Shown here: positions 1 through 9,866 of the stretch, piece after piece
Layout of the letters: every line of letters begins with the position of its first letter
Position numbering within the stretch: the first letter of the stretch is position 1
NCBI GenBank assembly: GCA_002786025.1
Contig: NHNW01000023.1
Coordinates: forward strand, 310,001-374,000
Source: Zasmidium citrigriseum
Lineage: Eukaryota > Ascomycota > Dothideomycetes > Mycosphaerellales > Mycosphaerellaceae
Direction: 5' to 3'
DNA: 64,000 nt
The notes under the pieces: model-generated
Told to the model about the DNA's origin: nothing
Databases searched by the model: none
The model's input: the letters and a program-made list of their open reading frames with translations, nothing else
Position numbers and translations under genes: made by a program

Positions 1-860
1 TGTTCCTCAGGTCGAGCTCCATGCCCAGGACTAAACGCGATGGCGAATCACAACTACCTCCCTCGTAGCGGACGTAATATAAGCTATCCCGAACTCAGAG
101 ACGCCGCCCGAGACGCGTACGGCTACGTACCAGACACATATGAGATTTTTCACAGCCTCGCGACCCAGACCTTTGCCATCTCCACGACGAAAGATCCCTC
201 TGTGACCTTCAACCTGGAAGACCTAAAGTCCCACAGAACCATCGAGCAGGACGGATCGCTGTCTCGCAATGATTGCGGCGTCAACGGCGATGACTTGCAT
301 TTCGACCCAACGATCTGGGATCCTGTTGCGAAGAATCTTGGGTTAACGTTACCGGTAGATGCGCAGCATGGATACATCTCGAACAAAACCGCAGCCGATG
401 CGTACGTTGCACGTCAAATCGCTGCGAAGAAGGCGAACCCAAAATTTGTCGATGACTGCTTCCAAAGAAATGGCACCCAGGGCACGACGAGTCTGTATCT
501 CGCTACGCTGTGGGACTTTGGCGCGAAGGCGGTGCCAAAGAAATGGATCGAACCTTTCTTTGGTAAGTGTTCAATACCGTTACAGTGTCGAAGACTGCTG
601 ACATGGGCACAGTCGAGCAGCGGATTCCATACAAGGAAGGCTACACTCCTCAGCAGCCCAAGGATACGAACTACATTCATGATTTTGTTGTCTCGATCAA
701 CGATCTGGTCAACCAAAATGGAGGTCTCGAGTATTTCGACGCTGATACATGTTCCTTTGACTTTGATCAATCAAACAGGGGCAAGGGGCATATCCATGCA
801 ACTAATGATACGAAAGCCATTACAGGAGAATGTAGCTGGTCTAGATGCGCGCAATGCTGA
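1..860 (+). CDS. Heme-thiolate peroxidase (chloroperoxidase / unspecific peroxygenase, Peroxidase_2), 5' end missing
   Basis: The reading frame is open from the first base, so the gene starts upstream of the window. Codons at 16-39 read APCPGLNA, the conserved PCP motif whose Cys (codon 22-24) is the proximal haem ligand. ANHNYLPRSGRNIS follows, as in fungal chloroperoxidases. The acid-base/magnesium motif appears as EQDGSLSRND, where many relatives have EHD. The Met at 40 is therefore internal. The frame stops inside a GTAAGT intron, which I place at 563-612 (50 nt). Joining 1-562 to 613-860 continues with VEQRIPYKEGYTP, typical of the C-terminus. The tctcag at 5-10 looks like the 3' splice site of another upstream intron. 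These enzymes are usually secreted and use H2O2 for halogenation or oxygen transfer; the signal peptide would lie outside the window. Family assignment is secure; the substrate is unknown. Confidence 0.88.
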
Positions 861-1139
861 CTTGGTATAATAAAGTTATCAACCTCGTTTCGTTGTCTTC
901 CCAAAACGTCGGAGCACTACTGAGTACAATGACAAGCAATTCGTCTTCCTTGGCCTCATGTTGTTGCGAATCGCTGGTGGATTGTCCTAACCTTTTGAAA
1001 AAGAAAAGAGTAATGTAAGGAAATGGTCGGGCTGGTCTTTTGTGAAGATCCGGAGTTATGTCGTGTGAGGCCATTCAGTGCTGGTATGCTTGAAGAATGT
1101 GGTCACCGTCGCGCCAAAGCCAGCCACGCTGATCGAGCC

Positions 1140-2012
1140 TTACTTGTCGCTCTCCCAAAGCTTAGTATTGCCAGTCAACGATAGAATCAGTGATTGGTTC
1201 TTGATTCCAGCAATCTCGCAGGCTTGGTTTACCTCACGAATGTGCTTCTCCTTCTCCGCTCTCTTCTGTTGGTCTGGATGACAATACTCAGAAAACTCTG
1301 AAGTCAGGCCTTGCGTTTCTGAATACTTGAGCTCCAGAAACGATGGAAAGCAGCATGCGCAGGAGATTCTGATCCAGGAGATGTGCTTGACATTGTCGCG
1401 CGCAATGTTCTGGGCCCAGTTACTGAATGATTGTACTGCTTTCTCGATCTTGCCCGGTGTGTTGTGCATCTTTTCGAAGATGAAGTACATGCATGCGGTG
1501 GCGTACCAGATCGAGGATGCCTCTTTGCGGATCTGAGATGACGCGTGCAGTAGTGGAGGCCAGTGATCGACCTTTTTGACCTTGGTGGCATCGTCTTTGA
1601 AGAACACATTGAAGTTCTGGTCCTCATCACGAAGAACATCGTCGTAGATCCTGTTGCGAATCTCTGAAGGCAGGTCCAGAAATTTGAAAGGCGTCGCAAC
1701 ATCGATCACTTGGATGCGCCAGTCCTCGATCTCCGGAACGTAGCGGGACGATTCACAGCTAGCTGCAACGAGAGACCAATCTGGAGATCGACTCCAGACT
1801 GATTGGCACATCTGACCACGGATCAATGTGAAAGCGTTGGCTATGTCCGTCGATGAGAGCTCGTAGCAGTCGCCGTAGAGAAAGTCACAGTATCCGTGGT
1901 ACCGTAGTATAGCGTCCATACGATCTAGCCATTGGTCGAAGTCGCTGCCTTCGTACAGTAGACCAAGCCGTGTGATGTCCCCTGGTCTGGGAAGGGCGTT
2001 TGCAGGAAACAT
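1140..2012 (-). CDS. F-box/2EXR-like protein with a gag-like N-terminal domain (paralogue 1)
   Basis: Single exon, 290 aa. Residues about 16-100 begin LGLLYEGSDFDQWLDRMDA and resemble the start of Copia-type gag polyproteins (an L-x-G-S-x-Y-x-x-W core followed by helices). Residues about 108-130 read FKFLDLPSEIRNRIYDDVL, the Leu-Pro-x-Glu-Ile-Arg-Asn-x-Ile-Tyr signature of the F-box/2EXR-like proteins expanded in Dothideomycetes. The C-terminal half continues that family's pattern (LLHASSQIRKEASSIWY) and ends EIAGIKNQSLILSLTG. The neighbour at 2461-3354 has the same order and the same C-terminal block (ELAGVKNQSIVIALTS), so the two are tandem duplicates on the same strand. Function is unknown; related proteins are assumed to be protein-interaction or ubiquitin-ligase adaptors. 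The start is the first Met before the conserved block. The gag resemblance is by eye. Confidence 0.7.
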   Translation of the reverse strand: MFPANALPRPGDITRLGLLYEGSDFDQWLDRMDAILRYHGYCDFLYGDCYELSSTDIANAFTLIRGQMCQSVWSRSPDWSLVAASCESSRYVPEIEDWRIQVIDVATPFKFLDLPSEIRNRIYDDVLRDEDQNFNVFFKDDATKVKKVDHWPPLLHASSQIRKEASSIWYATACMYFIFEKMHNTPGKIEKAVQSFSNWAQNIARDNVKHISWIRISCACCFPSFLELKYSETQGLTSEFSEYCHPDQQKRAEKEKHIREVNQACEIAGIKNQSLILSLTGNTKLWESDK

Positions 2013-2460
2013 CGCTCACTGCGAACAAGTGATAATGCGGCGTCTGCTCCTCTTTCTGTCACTCGTCGGCGGAAGCCGTTGAAACGGAAGTCTTGATGAG
2101 TCCTGTGTTGAAGGTCGCGCCGTCGGCCGTGTCAAAGTCGACTGGCGATAAGAATATTCTGGTCGGAATCTTGTGGTTGGCTTTGCAGTGAGTTGCGGAT
2201 AGTGCTTGCTAGGTTCTTGATGGAGAGATATGTTGTTGTGTCGGATTCTGAAAATAAGTTGGTGGTGTGAGATCTGAGTCGAGAGAACGCACGGTTGTTG
2301 CTTGTCGTCAAGTTTTGCAGGTGACAAACGAGAAAGAAGATGGCACTGTCGCATGTGAGGATCCTGGTAACATGTGATAGCACATGCCTCCCCCTTGACC
2401 CTTCAATAGTTGGTTGGCAGTGCTTATGTGCTCTGGGAGTGATGGACCAAGTCTCATTGG
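2013..2460. other. Intergenic stretch between the two gag/F-box paralogues
   Basis: 448 bases containing the upstream region of the 1140-2012 gene and the 3' flank of the 2461-3354 gene. I see no convincing coding frame, RNA gene or repeat. Confidence 0.5.
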
Positions 2461-3354
2461 CTAATCTTTCATCTCATCGACATCGTCCCACAGCGTCGAA
2501 GCACTGGTGAGTGCAATGACGATGGACTGATTCTTGACTCCAGCAAGTTCGCAAGCCTTGTCGATGCCCTGAACGTATAGCTTCTTCTTCGTCCGTAACG
2601 TTTCCGAGGTGAATTCGAAGATGTCGAAAGCAAGTGTCAGACCGGTGTCCTTTGAGAAGGTAAGAACCAGGTCGGTTCCCTGAGGTTGCTCGATGGAGAT
2701 CCGGTGGAGATACTTGACGTTCTCTTTCGCCACGTCACGTACCCACCTGCCGAACTCTTCGATGATTGGCGGCAGGCCTGTGCGAAGGCTACGAACAGAT
2801 GGGTAGAAGAAGTGGAAGCTGGCTTGACAGTAGAAGATTGGAAGCGACTCTCGACGGAGCTGGGAAGACGTCCGTACTAGGGCAGGGTATCGCTCGCGCA
2901 TCTTCGGTCCAGTACACTTGCAGTGGTCAAGATGAATGGTTGGGTACATGCAGCCTCCGGGCATCGCACGCTCTGCGGGAGCGAGACAGTCTTCATAAAC
3001 CAGGTTGCGGATCTCCGCTGGTAAATCAATGAATCGGAAAGGTCTAGCCAGCGCTTGCAGGAGATTCATTGTCCTCCAGAGATCCGTAATCTGCGGCTCA
3101 TCGGTGACTCTTGGGATGCGTCGCAGAAGCGAAGCGCTGACTCGTGCTCTGATTTGAATGCTCGCTTCAAATACCTGAGTTGAGCTCCAACGGATGTTGG
3201 GATCTTTGCGCAGAGGCTTCCAGAGATCTTCGCGGAGCATGTACTCGCTCAGCCCGTGATGGCGGAGCAACGTATCGATCCGGGATCTCCATTGAGCGTA
3301 GTCGCTTCCTTCATACAAAAGACCGAGTGACTCCATGTCGGAAGAGTCCGCCAT
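2461..3354 (-). CDS. F-box/2EXR-like protein with a gag-like N-terminal domain (paralogue 2)
   Basis: 297 aa from the Met at 3354. The open frame extends upstream to 3618, but that extension has no counterpart in the paralogue, and starting at 3354 puts LGLLYEGSDYAQWRSRID at the same distance from the N-terminus as in the 1140-2012 gene. Residues about 70-105 (IQIRARVSASLLRRIPR, then DLWRTMNLLQALA) look like the helical core of Copia gag (UBN2-type): an S-x-L-x-x-I run followed by x-LW-x-x-L. The F-box/2EXR-like motif FRFIDLPAEIRNLVYEDCL follows, then the shared C-terminal block. The role is unknown; a captured gag domain fused to an F-box-like core is my inference. The two genes are about 450 bp apart on the same strand. 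Confidence 0.7.
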   Translation of the reverse strand: MADSSDMESLGLLYEGSDYAQWRSRIDTLLRHHGLSEYMLREDLWKPLRKDPNIRWSSTQVFEASIQIRARVSASLLRRIPRVTDEPQITDLWRTMNLLQALARPFRFIDLPAEIRNLVYEDCLAPAERAMPGGCMYPTIHLDHCKCTGPKMRERYPALVRTSSQLRRESLPIFYCQASFHFFYPSVRSLRTGLPPIIEEFGRWVRDVAKENVKYLHRISIEQPQGTDLVLTFSKDTGLTLAFDIFEFTSETLRTKKKLYVQGIDKACELAGVKNQSIVIALTSASTLWDDVDEMKD

Positions 3355-3739
3355 GGTTTGCGTGATAGAAACAGTTGTGACGGTGGCGGACTTCTTGTAG
3401 CCTGCGAGCTGGTATGATCGGTCGCTGGAAGCCCATTCGTGATTGTCGCCGTGCGTCTTGATACCCTGACGTCTAGCCACTGGATAGGGCTGATGACCAC
3501 GCGATTTCGAGTACGCAAATTGGAGGGCGTGTCGATGTGACGTTGAGCCGGTGTTGTCAGTGCGCTGAAGTTCTGTCGGTTGCCACCTGCCTCTGAATTC
3601 GAAAAGACTGAGCGCCACTGACTGATCAACGACCTTAGTGTCACATGCTGCTCATCTATACTTACCTACGGCTCATGTCACTGCGGCTTGTACGGACTCA
3701 CATGTGAGCTCATCTGAAGAATCTCCAGAAGGACCGCCT
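3355..3739. other. Intergenic stretch upstream of paralogue 2 and downstream of GH2
   Basis: 385 bases. The 5' part is open in frame with the gag/F-box gene (alternative start at 3618) but is more likely leader sequence. Nothing else is recognised. Confidence 0.4.
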
Positions 3740-5848
3740 CTACCGTCCCCTCCTCTTCGCAAAATACGCCGCCGCAGCCTTCTCCATAACCTTCTTAACC
3801 TCCGCAGCCGGCAACTTCTCCTTCCGATCATACGAATAAAGCCCATTCTGCTCCTGCTCAATATCCGTAAATTGCGTCCACACAATCCCACAGACATGCC
3901 CCTCCTTCACAGTCCCCAGAATCAGACCCTCCACCCTCTTCAACAAATCCTGCGCATCGCTTGCGGTGGTATAGCCCCAATTCCCTTTCCTAGAGTCGTC
4001 GTTGGATTTGGCGATGTTGACGCCGCCGAACTCGGTACACATGACGGGTGCGCCGCGCTGATGCCGGGAGCCTTCGTCTTCGATGTCGGCGTGGTTGTAG
4101 ATAGGTCCGAGGAACATGGGGCGGCCGCGGCCGAGGATTTCCTTGAGGGATTTGCAGCGATCTGTCATGCCGTTTTGATCCGCGTATTCGTGGAATGTGG
4201 TCAGGTCGGTGATGACGTGCTCCCAGCCGCAGTTGTCGTTGATCGGGCGGGTCATGTCGTATGCTTTGGTCGTCCAGTATAATGATCGGACGTGGTCTCG
4301 TTGGCGTTTGCTATTGCCGAGATCGCCGTATCCCCAGCTCTCATTGATGGGTGTCCAGGTGATGACTGATGGGTGATTGATGTCTCGTTTCACCATCTCC
4401 ATCCATTCTTGATCGAAGCGTTTCATCATCTCGACGCTGAAGTGGAATGGGCTCGCCATTTCGCCCCAGACTAGAAAGCCCAGTCGGTCTGCCCAGTACA
4501 TGAAGACGGGATCTTCCACCTTCTGATGCTTTCGACAGCCATTAATGCCCATGGCTTTGGACAATTCGATGTCTCTCTTCAGAGCAGCTGGCGATGGCGG
4601 TGTCATGAGCGTCTCTGGCCAGTAGCCTTGATCAAGGAAGAGGGCCTGGAAGTACGGCTTCCCGTTGAGTCTGAAGGAGCCATCTCCGGTTGTCCAGTTC
4701 AGCGATCGCATACCAGTTGTGGTCTTGACCTCGTCAAGAAGCCGGTTGCCGGGACCCAGCAATCGAATCGTGACATCGTATAGGAATGGAAACTCGGGTG
4801 ACCAGAGAGCCACGCCATCCTTCCAGCATCGATCATCATGCAACGGCGCCGCACCAATGAACTCGGGTGGTAACATCTGAATGTGCTGTTGCGACAGACG
4901 AGTGTTCACCTCGAACAGTCTGACAAAGTCTTCATCTCGCGGCAAGTCTTTCCGTCCAGTGTCCACCACAACACCGCCCAAGCTCGTCTGTACCTCGATT
5001 GCAAGTGGCTGTCCGACCCGCCTTCCAACCGTGCAGACTCTCGCATCAAGAATGCCACGTTCGATCTCATTCGATCTGAGAATTGTACCATAGCTGCCAT
5101 CCACAAGTCTCGCCGGCGGCACACTCTCCAGCCAGACACTCTGCCAAATGCCGCTCGAAGGAGTGTACCAGATACTCTCGGGCTGCGGTCCCCAGTACTG
5201 CTTTCCTCTCGGCTGGGCGAGATCAAACGCCGAATCAAACACTCGGATGGTCAACCGGTACGGGCTGAAAGAGCTGAGTTGAATCGCCTCGGTGAGATCT
5301 AGGTCGAATGGTACATGGCCGCCTCGATGCTCGCCAACATATTGGCCATCCAGCCAGACTTTGGCATGATAATCGACGGCGCCGAACCGAAGAAGCAAGC
5401 GGTAGTTCTCAGACTTCTCTTCCGAGTTGCGGAGGTCTTCGATGCGGCGTTCATACCAGAGGACTTGGTGTACACCTCGCTCATTGATTCCAGAGGCAGG
5501 TGCTTGGAAGACAAATGGGACCTGAATCGTCCTCTTGCCATTGGGCTTTCCATCTCCAGAAGGTGCATGAGACGGAATGCCATTCTGATGCCACCCGGCA
5601 ATCAGCCCGCCATCGTCGTCATCGAACAAGAAGTCCCAAGGCCCATTGAGACTTTCCCAGTGCAATGCAGTTCTCTGAAAATCTGGTCGCGGGTAGTCGG
5701 TTGATGGAGAAGCCATTGTGTTGGCTGGGCGGGAGTGATGCGGGATTGCGGGTTGTTGAGCGGGGAAGTTTCGATGAGAGGAGGAATGATGATGGCCGTC
5801 GAGAGATTCTTTGGCGGACTTGACGAATTTGGTCAGTCGCTTGGACAT
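3740..5848 (-). CDS. Glycoside hydrolase family 2 protein (beta-galactosidase/beta-glucuronidase-like)
   Basis: Single exon, 702 aa, which fits a three-domain GH2 enzyme. Order: a basic, low-complexity N-terminus (1-50); a jelly-roll sugar-binding domain (about 50-245: LNGPWDFLFDDDD, VWLDGQYVGEHRGGHVPFD); an immunoglobulin-like sandwich (about 245-385); and a TIM barrel. The acid/base Glu is E503 in TWTPINESWG and the nucleophile is E606 in VMCTEFGGVNI, both in canonical context. The WTQFTDIEQEQNGLYSYDR segment near the end is typical of the subgroup that hydrolyses beta-galactosides or beta-glucuronides. There is no clear signal peptide, so it is probably intracellular; a second Met at residue 45 would remove the basic tail. 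Exact sugar specificity cannot be read from sequence. Confidence 0.9.
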   Translation of the reverse strand: MSKRLTKFVKSAKESLDGHHHSSSHRNFPAQQPAIPHHSRPANTMASPSTDYPRPDFQRTALHWESLNGPWDFLFDDDDGGLIAGWHQNGIPSHAPSGDGKPNGKRTIQVPFVFQAPASGINERGVHQVLWYERRIEDLRNSEEKSENYRLLLRFGAVDYHAKVWLDGQYVGEHRGGHVPFDLDLTEAIQLSSFSPYRLTIRVFDSAFDLAQPRGKQYWGPQPESIWYTPSSGIWQSVWLESVPPARLVDGSYGTILRSNEIERGILDARVCTVGRRVGQPLAIEVQTSLGGVVVDTGRKDLPRDEDFVRLFEVNTRLSQQHIQMLPPEFIGAAPLHDDRCWKDGVALWSPEFPFLYDVTIRLLGPGNRLLDEVKTTTGMRSLNWTTGDGSFRLNGKPYFQALFLDQGYWPETLMTPPSPAALKRDIELSKAMGINGCRKHQKVEDPVFMYWADRLGFLVWGEMASPFHFSVEMMKRFDQEWMEMVKRDINHPSVITWTPINESWGYGDLGNSKRQRDHVRSLYWTTKAYDMTRPINDNCGWEHVITDLTTFHEYADQNGMTDRCKSLKEILGRGRPMFLGPIYNHADIEDEGSRHQRGAPVMCTEFGGVNIAKSNDDSRKGNWGYTTASDAQDLLKRVEGLILGTVKEGHVCGIVWTQFTDIEQEQNGLYSYDRKEKLPAAEVKKVMEKAAAAYFAKRRGR

Positions 5849-6100
5849 GTCAGGAGGAGTGAAAAGACGTTGAATGTGTGGGTCGTGATTGCATGATCTG
5901 TCCTTGTCGGTGTAACGTCAAGGGCGACGTCAGAAGTGCCTGAGGCAGCATAGTCCGGTGGCCGGAAGGTGTATTGAGCCTTGAGCCTTGTCGACTTACC
6001 CTCGCCAGTAACGATACGTAAAGACAAGAGTAGTGAATGCATAAGACTGATTATGATCATCGGTAAGATGAGCCATCGCTTTTTTATTCACTCATCCGAA

Positions 6101-7779
6101 CTACGATTCGGCGTTCTGCGTTCGTCGCCTGACCTTCACCTTCGTGGACGGCGGCATAGTCAGATCGCCAAAAGTCTTGAACTCCGGTCGCTCATTCAAT
6201 GACTCAAACTCATAGTTGATCAACACATGACCCAACATGAGCTTCATCATCTGAACAGCAAAGAACCGCCCCGGACAGGCATGCCTATCAACACCCGTCA
6301 GTCTCCTGTAATTTGCACAAGGTAGTGAGTAGATGTGAACTTACTTCCCTAGTGAGAATGAGAGAAAACTTTCACTGATCTGTGAAGCTCCCTTCTGCTT
6401 CTCACCATTGCCATTCGCCTCATCGTAGAAGCGCAGAGGCACAAATTCGTCACCTCTCTCGTACCATTCCGAGTCCCGCATGATACAGCTGGTACTCGCC
6501 GTAGAGACATGGCAGCCCTGAGGGAGAAACAATCCATCTGGGGTAGTCACGCCGCCTGGCTTCACGACCTCTTTCGGTATACCTTTCGCGGTCATGGTAT
6601 CCAAGCGCATGGTCTCACGGATTGTGGAATCCATTTTCAGCATGTCCCGTGTGGCGTACGGATCTGTCGAGATCCGGGTCATGGCTTCTCTGGCTTCTTG
6701 TATCAATTCTGCTTGGACCTGCTGCCCGGATGGATACGAGATCAGATCGAAGAGGACGGTGCCTGACGTGTTCTGCGTGGTGTGCTGGGCAAACATGTTG
6801 TACAGGATGGTTCGTCCGAGGATGTTGTTCGGGTCTTTGGCATGAGGATCAGACTCTCGCTCCGCGCTTTCGATGATGCACTGCATGAGGTCGACTTTTG
6901 TTCCTTTGATGTCTGAGCTCCTCAGTTTTTGGGTGCGCCGTTGGATTTCTGGTATCAGGATTCGTCCAAGCCGCCATCTTAAAAACAGCATGAGCGGTGT
7001 CATGAGCCGGCCCACAAACGGCTTCAGCCACTTCGGACACAGGAGTCCAAATCCCAGAGAGCAGTACCCAAAGCCCCATCCCCAGGCATGCAATCTGTCA
7101 TGGTAAGATTTCGATTCAGCAAGTTCTCCCACAACGGCTTTGCTGACTGCATCTCCAGCAATCTTCTCCATCGCTCGGGCTGGTTCCACTTCCTTCCAGT
7201 CATGGCTGTCGAACTCTCTCTCGCAGCTTTTGGTGATCTCTGCCAGCAGCACAGGGGTGAAGCGGCCGATGTTTCTCGTAAGATCGCGAGTGATGATGCT
7301 GAAATCATGACAGGCGGCCGAGTCCGGTCCATGAACGAAATACGAGACAGGAATCAAATCGTCATGGACTGACTCCGAGCTAAGGATGCTCTCTGGCTGG
7401 GACGTGATCCAGCGGGTTTGGGAGGGAGGAAGGACGACTATTGGCCAGAAGAGCTGTGGTAGGACGAACGGCTTGCCGTGTCTGCTGTACTAATAGCCAT
7501 GTCAGCAAGGGAAATCACGTACACTCATTGACATACCTGTTGGTATCCCTGTTCGATCACAGTCCGATTGACAGAGAGCTCTCGTAATGTAGCCCGTAGC
7601 TTCGGTAGGAGGCGATCTTTCCTCAGGCCAGCCCAGGGCAGATGTCGAGGAACGGGGGAGAAGTAGACGCGGCATATTTGAAGAGTCAAGACCCAGCAAA
7701 AGAGAGAAAGAAAGACGAGGGCGATGGCTACAAGAACGTAGCACAGTACGCGTAGCCAGTGATGATTCAGAAGGGGCAT
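6101..7779 (-). CDS. Cytochrome P450 monooxygenase
   Basis: Three exons on the minus strand: 7779-7537, 7489-6345 and 6305-6101, giving 530 aa. The 47-nt and 39-nt introns have GTATGT and GTAAGT donors. The frame is continuous across both joins (GYQQ/YSRHGKPFVLPQLFW and FSLGK/RLTGVDRHACPGRFFA). An N-terminal membrane anchor lies at residues about 11-31. The I-helix reads AQHTT (315-319), ExxR is ETMR (373-376), and the haem-ligand Cys is C473 in the FSLGKRLTGVDRHACPGRFF loop. The enzyme should be an ER-bound oxygenase using NADPH-P450 reductase. The sequence style is that of fungal secondary-metabolism or xenobiotic P450s. It is divergently oriented to RRP8 and no biosynthetic backbone gene lies nearby, so the substrate is unknown. 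The 39-nt second intron is unusually short. Confidence 0.92.
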
Positions 7780-8095
7780 GCTGGGAAGATCGGAATATTG
7801 GGACAGATGCGAGACAGAAAGGACAAGAGACTTATACTTATGTTGCTGTATCGAAGACTTTCAGGTGGCGAGCCGCGCAATGGAGCGAATACGAAAGACG
7901 ATGCCTGGGATGTTGATGGTGATGGCGCCGCGGAGGATTCGTTGTCCAAGAATCCAAGCCGGAGTTCAGCTCGACAAGGAAGCCATTTCGTCGGCGTTCG
8001 CATGACTAAGCATCGGCATACCTGCCTCGACCGAAAGCTCTCCAACTTCACCTCAATTTTCGCGGCTCGACCATCTTCAACAAATTCCACACAAA
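7780..8095. promoter_or_regulatory. Shared intergenic promoter between P450 and RRP8
   Basis: 316 bases separating two divergent start codons; both core promoters must lie here or overlap the genes. No clear TATA box is seen. Confidence 0.5.
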
Positions 8096-9673
8096 ATGTT
8101 CGCCGTCAAAGGGTGGAACGTCGACGCGAGTTCTCTGAAGCCTCAGACCGAGACCTTCAAGTCAAAGTCTGCGCAAGCCGAGAACAGCGAGAAGAAGCGA
8201 GGAAAGAAGCGAAAGCGCGGAGACGGAGCTGCGCCGAAGAATGAGGATGTTGGGAAGCTGTGGGAGCAGCATGTCGAGGGAAAAGAGCCGGTGAAGCCGA
8301 GGAAGCAGGAAAAGAAGGAGCGAAAGCGGCCGAAGCTGGAGCAGGATGGAACGGGGCAAGATGCCGGGAAGACGGTCGTGAAGGAAAAAGAATCGCAGGT
8401 AAAAGTTTCGCAGGACGACGTCGAAAAGAAGAAAGAAGACAAGAAGCAGAGAAAGAAGGAGAGAAGAGAAAAGAGGAAAGAAGAGCAACAAGAAGGCGGC
8501 AAAGATGAGGCAGAAGAGAAGTCGGCCAAGCCAGCCAAGGGCAAAGACACCCCAAAGGCAGTACCTGCACCAATACCACAAGTACCGGCTGGTGCCAAAC
8601 TCACGCCCATGCAGGCGGCGATGCGACAAAAGCTTATATCAGCTCGCTTCCGACATCTGAATCAGACTCTGTATACCGAGCCCTCTGCAAAAGCCCTTGA
8701 TCTATTCGACCAGAACCCAGAAATGTTCGAAGACTACCACTCCGGCTTCCGCCAACAAGTCGCAGTCTGGCCCGAGAACCCCGTCGACAACTTCATTGCC
8801 ACGATCCAAGCAAGAGGTAAAGTCCGACTGCAATCGCAGAAGAAGGCCTTCAAAGACAAGAAGCGGCCCGAGTCCCAGGCAGAACCCGACAGAACCGTGC
8901 TTGCTGCCCTTCCTCGCACCCACGGAACCTGCACAATCGCCGACCTCGGCTGCGGCGACGCCCGCCTCGCGCACACCCTCAAATCATCGAACAACCTCCA
9001 AAACCTCCAACTCAAAATCCTCTCCTACGACCTCCACTCCCCCTCACCGCTCGTAACGAAAGCCGACATCTCCGCCCTACCAACCCCAGACGGCAGCGTG
9101 GATGTCGCCATCTTCTGTCTCGCGCTCATGGGCACCAACTGGATCTCCTTCATCGAAGAAGCCTATCGCATCCTGCACTGGAAAGGCGAGCTCTGGGTCA
9201 GCGAGATCAAGTCTCGATTCGGACGGGTGGGGAAGTCGGCAGGTAAGCCGGTCGAGCATAGCGTGGGAGGAAAGAGGAAGCAGGCTGCGATCAAAAAGGC
9301 GCAGGATGCGAAGAAGAGGGATGCGGATGAGGTGAATGAGCAGGAGACGCTTGCGGTGGAAGTGGACGGCGTGGAGACGCAGAACGAAGAGACGGATGTG
9401 TCGGGATTTGTGGATGTGCTGAGAAGGAGAGGCTTTCTCCTGAAGGATGGGGAGAAGAGCATTGATTTGAGTAATAAGATGTTTGTTAAGATGGAGTTTG
9501 TGAAGGCGGCGCAACCGGTGAAGGGGAGGAACGCTGAGAAAGAGGAAGCGAGGAAGCCGGTGGAGAGGTTCAAGAAGCCAAAGGCCAAGTTTTTGGACGA
9601 CAAGAATGGCGACGATGTCCCGACCGATGACGAGGGCAAGGTGCTGAAGCCTTGTCTGTACAAGATTAGATAA
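8096..9673 (+). CDS. RRP8: 25S rRNA adenine-N(1) methyltransferase / ribosomal RNA-processing protein 8
   Basis: Single exon, 525 aa. Residues 1-165 are a highly charged Lys/Glu tail typical of nucleolar proteins. Residues about 170-380 are the Rrp8 methyltransferase: MRQKLISARFRHLNQTLYT, then FEDYHSGFRQQVAVWPENP, SAM motif I (DLGCGDARL, 283-291), and CLALMGTNWISFIEEAYRIL (341-360), the family signature. A basic C-terminal region (about 380-520) completes it. Rrp8 methylates N1 of an adenine in helix 25.1 of 25S rRNA and assists pre-rRNA processing. It is a conserved single-copy housekeeping gene and so a useful anchor for synteny. It is divergent to the P450 and convergent with family member A. 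Confidence 0.95.
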   Translation: MFAVKGWNVDASSLKPQTETFKSKSAQAENSEKKRGKKRKRGDGAAPKNEDVGKLWEQHVEGKEPVKPRKQEKKERKRPKLEQDGTGQDAGKTVVKEKESQVKVSQDDVEKKKEDKKQRKKERREKRKEEQQEGGKDEAEEKSAKPAKGKDTPKAVPAPIPQVPAGAKLTPMQAAMRQKLISARFRHLNQTLYTEPSAKALDLFDQNPEMFEDYHSGFRQQVAVWPENPVDNFIATIQARGKVRLQSQKKAFKDKKRPESQAEPDRTVLAALPRTHGTCTIADLGCGDARLAHTLKSSNNLQNLQLKILSYDLHSPSPLVTKADISALPTPDGSVDVAIFCLALMGTNWISFIEEAYRILHWKGELWVSEIKSRFGRVGKSAGKPVEHSVGGKRKQAAIKKAQDAKKRDADEVNEQETLAVEVDGVETQNEETDVSGFVDVLRRRGFLLKDGEKSIDLSNKMFVKMEFVKAAQPVKGRNAEKEEARKPVERFKKPKAKFLDDKNGDDVPTDDEGKVLKPCLYKIR

Positions 9674-9866
9674 CCGTCGAAGGATCGAACAAGCTCTGGA
9701 GAGGGCCTTTCTGTTTCCAAACTCTGGACGGCTCGATATCCAACCCGATATCTTGTTGCAATTCACTCGCTCGCGTACCCAAAGCATACATTCGTGCATG
9801 ACCCATTCCATAGCGCCAAGCACCAACATCCTCTGCACAGGTCTCAGTGGTGGCTTGATTTGCCGC

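Noticed and set aside
3638..4282. Plus-strand 214-codon frame opposite the end of the GH2 gene
   Set aside because: Antisense to the catalytic barrel of GH2, with no independent support.
8143..8629. Long antisense frames rich in Phe, Leu, Ser and Cys opposite RRP8
   Set aside because: They are the shadow of the Lys/Glu-rich N-terminal tail of RRP8 (AAG/GAG codons read backwards).
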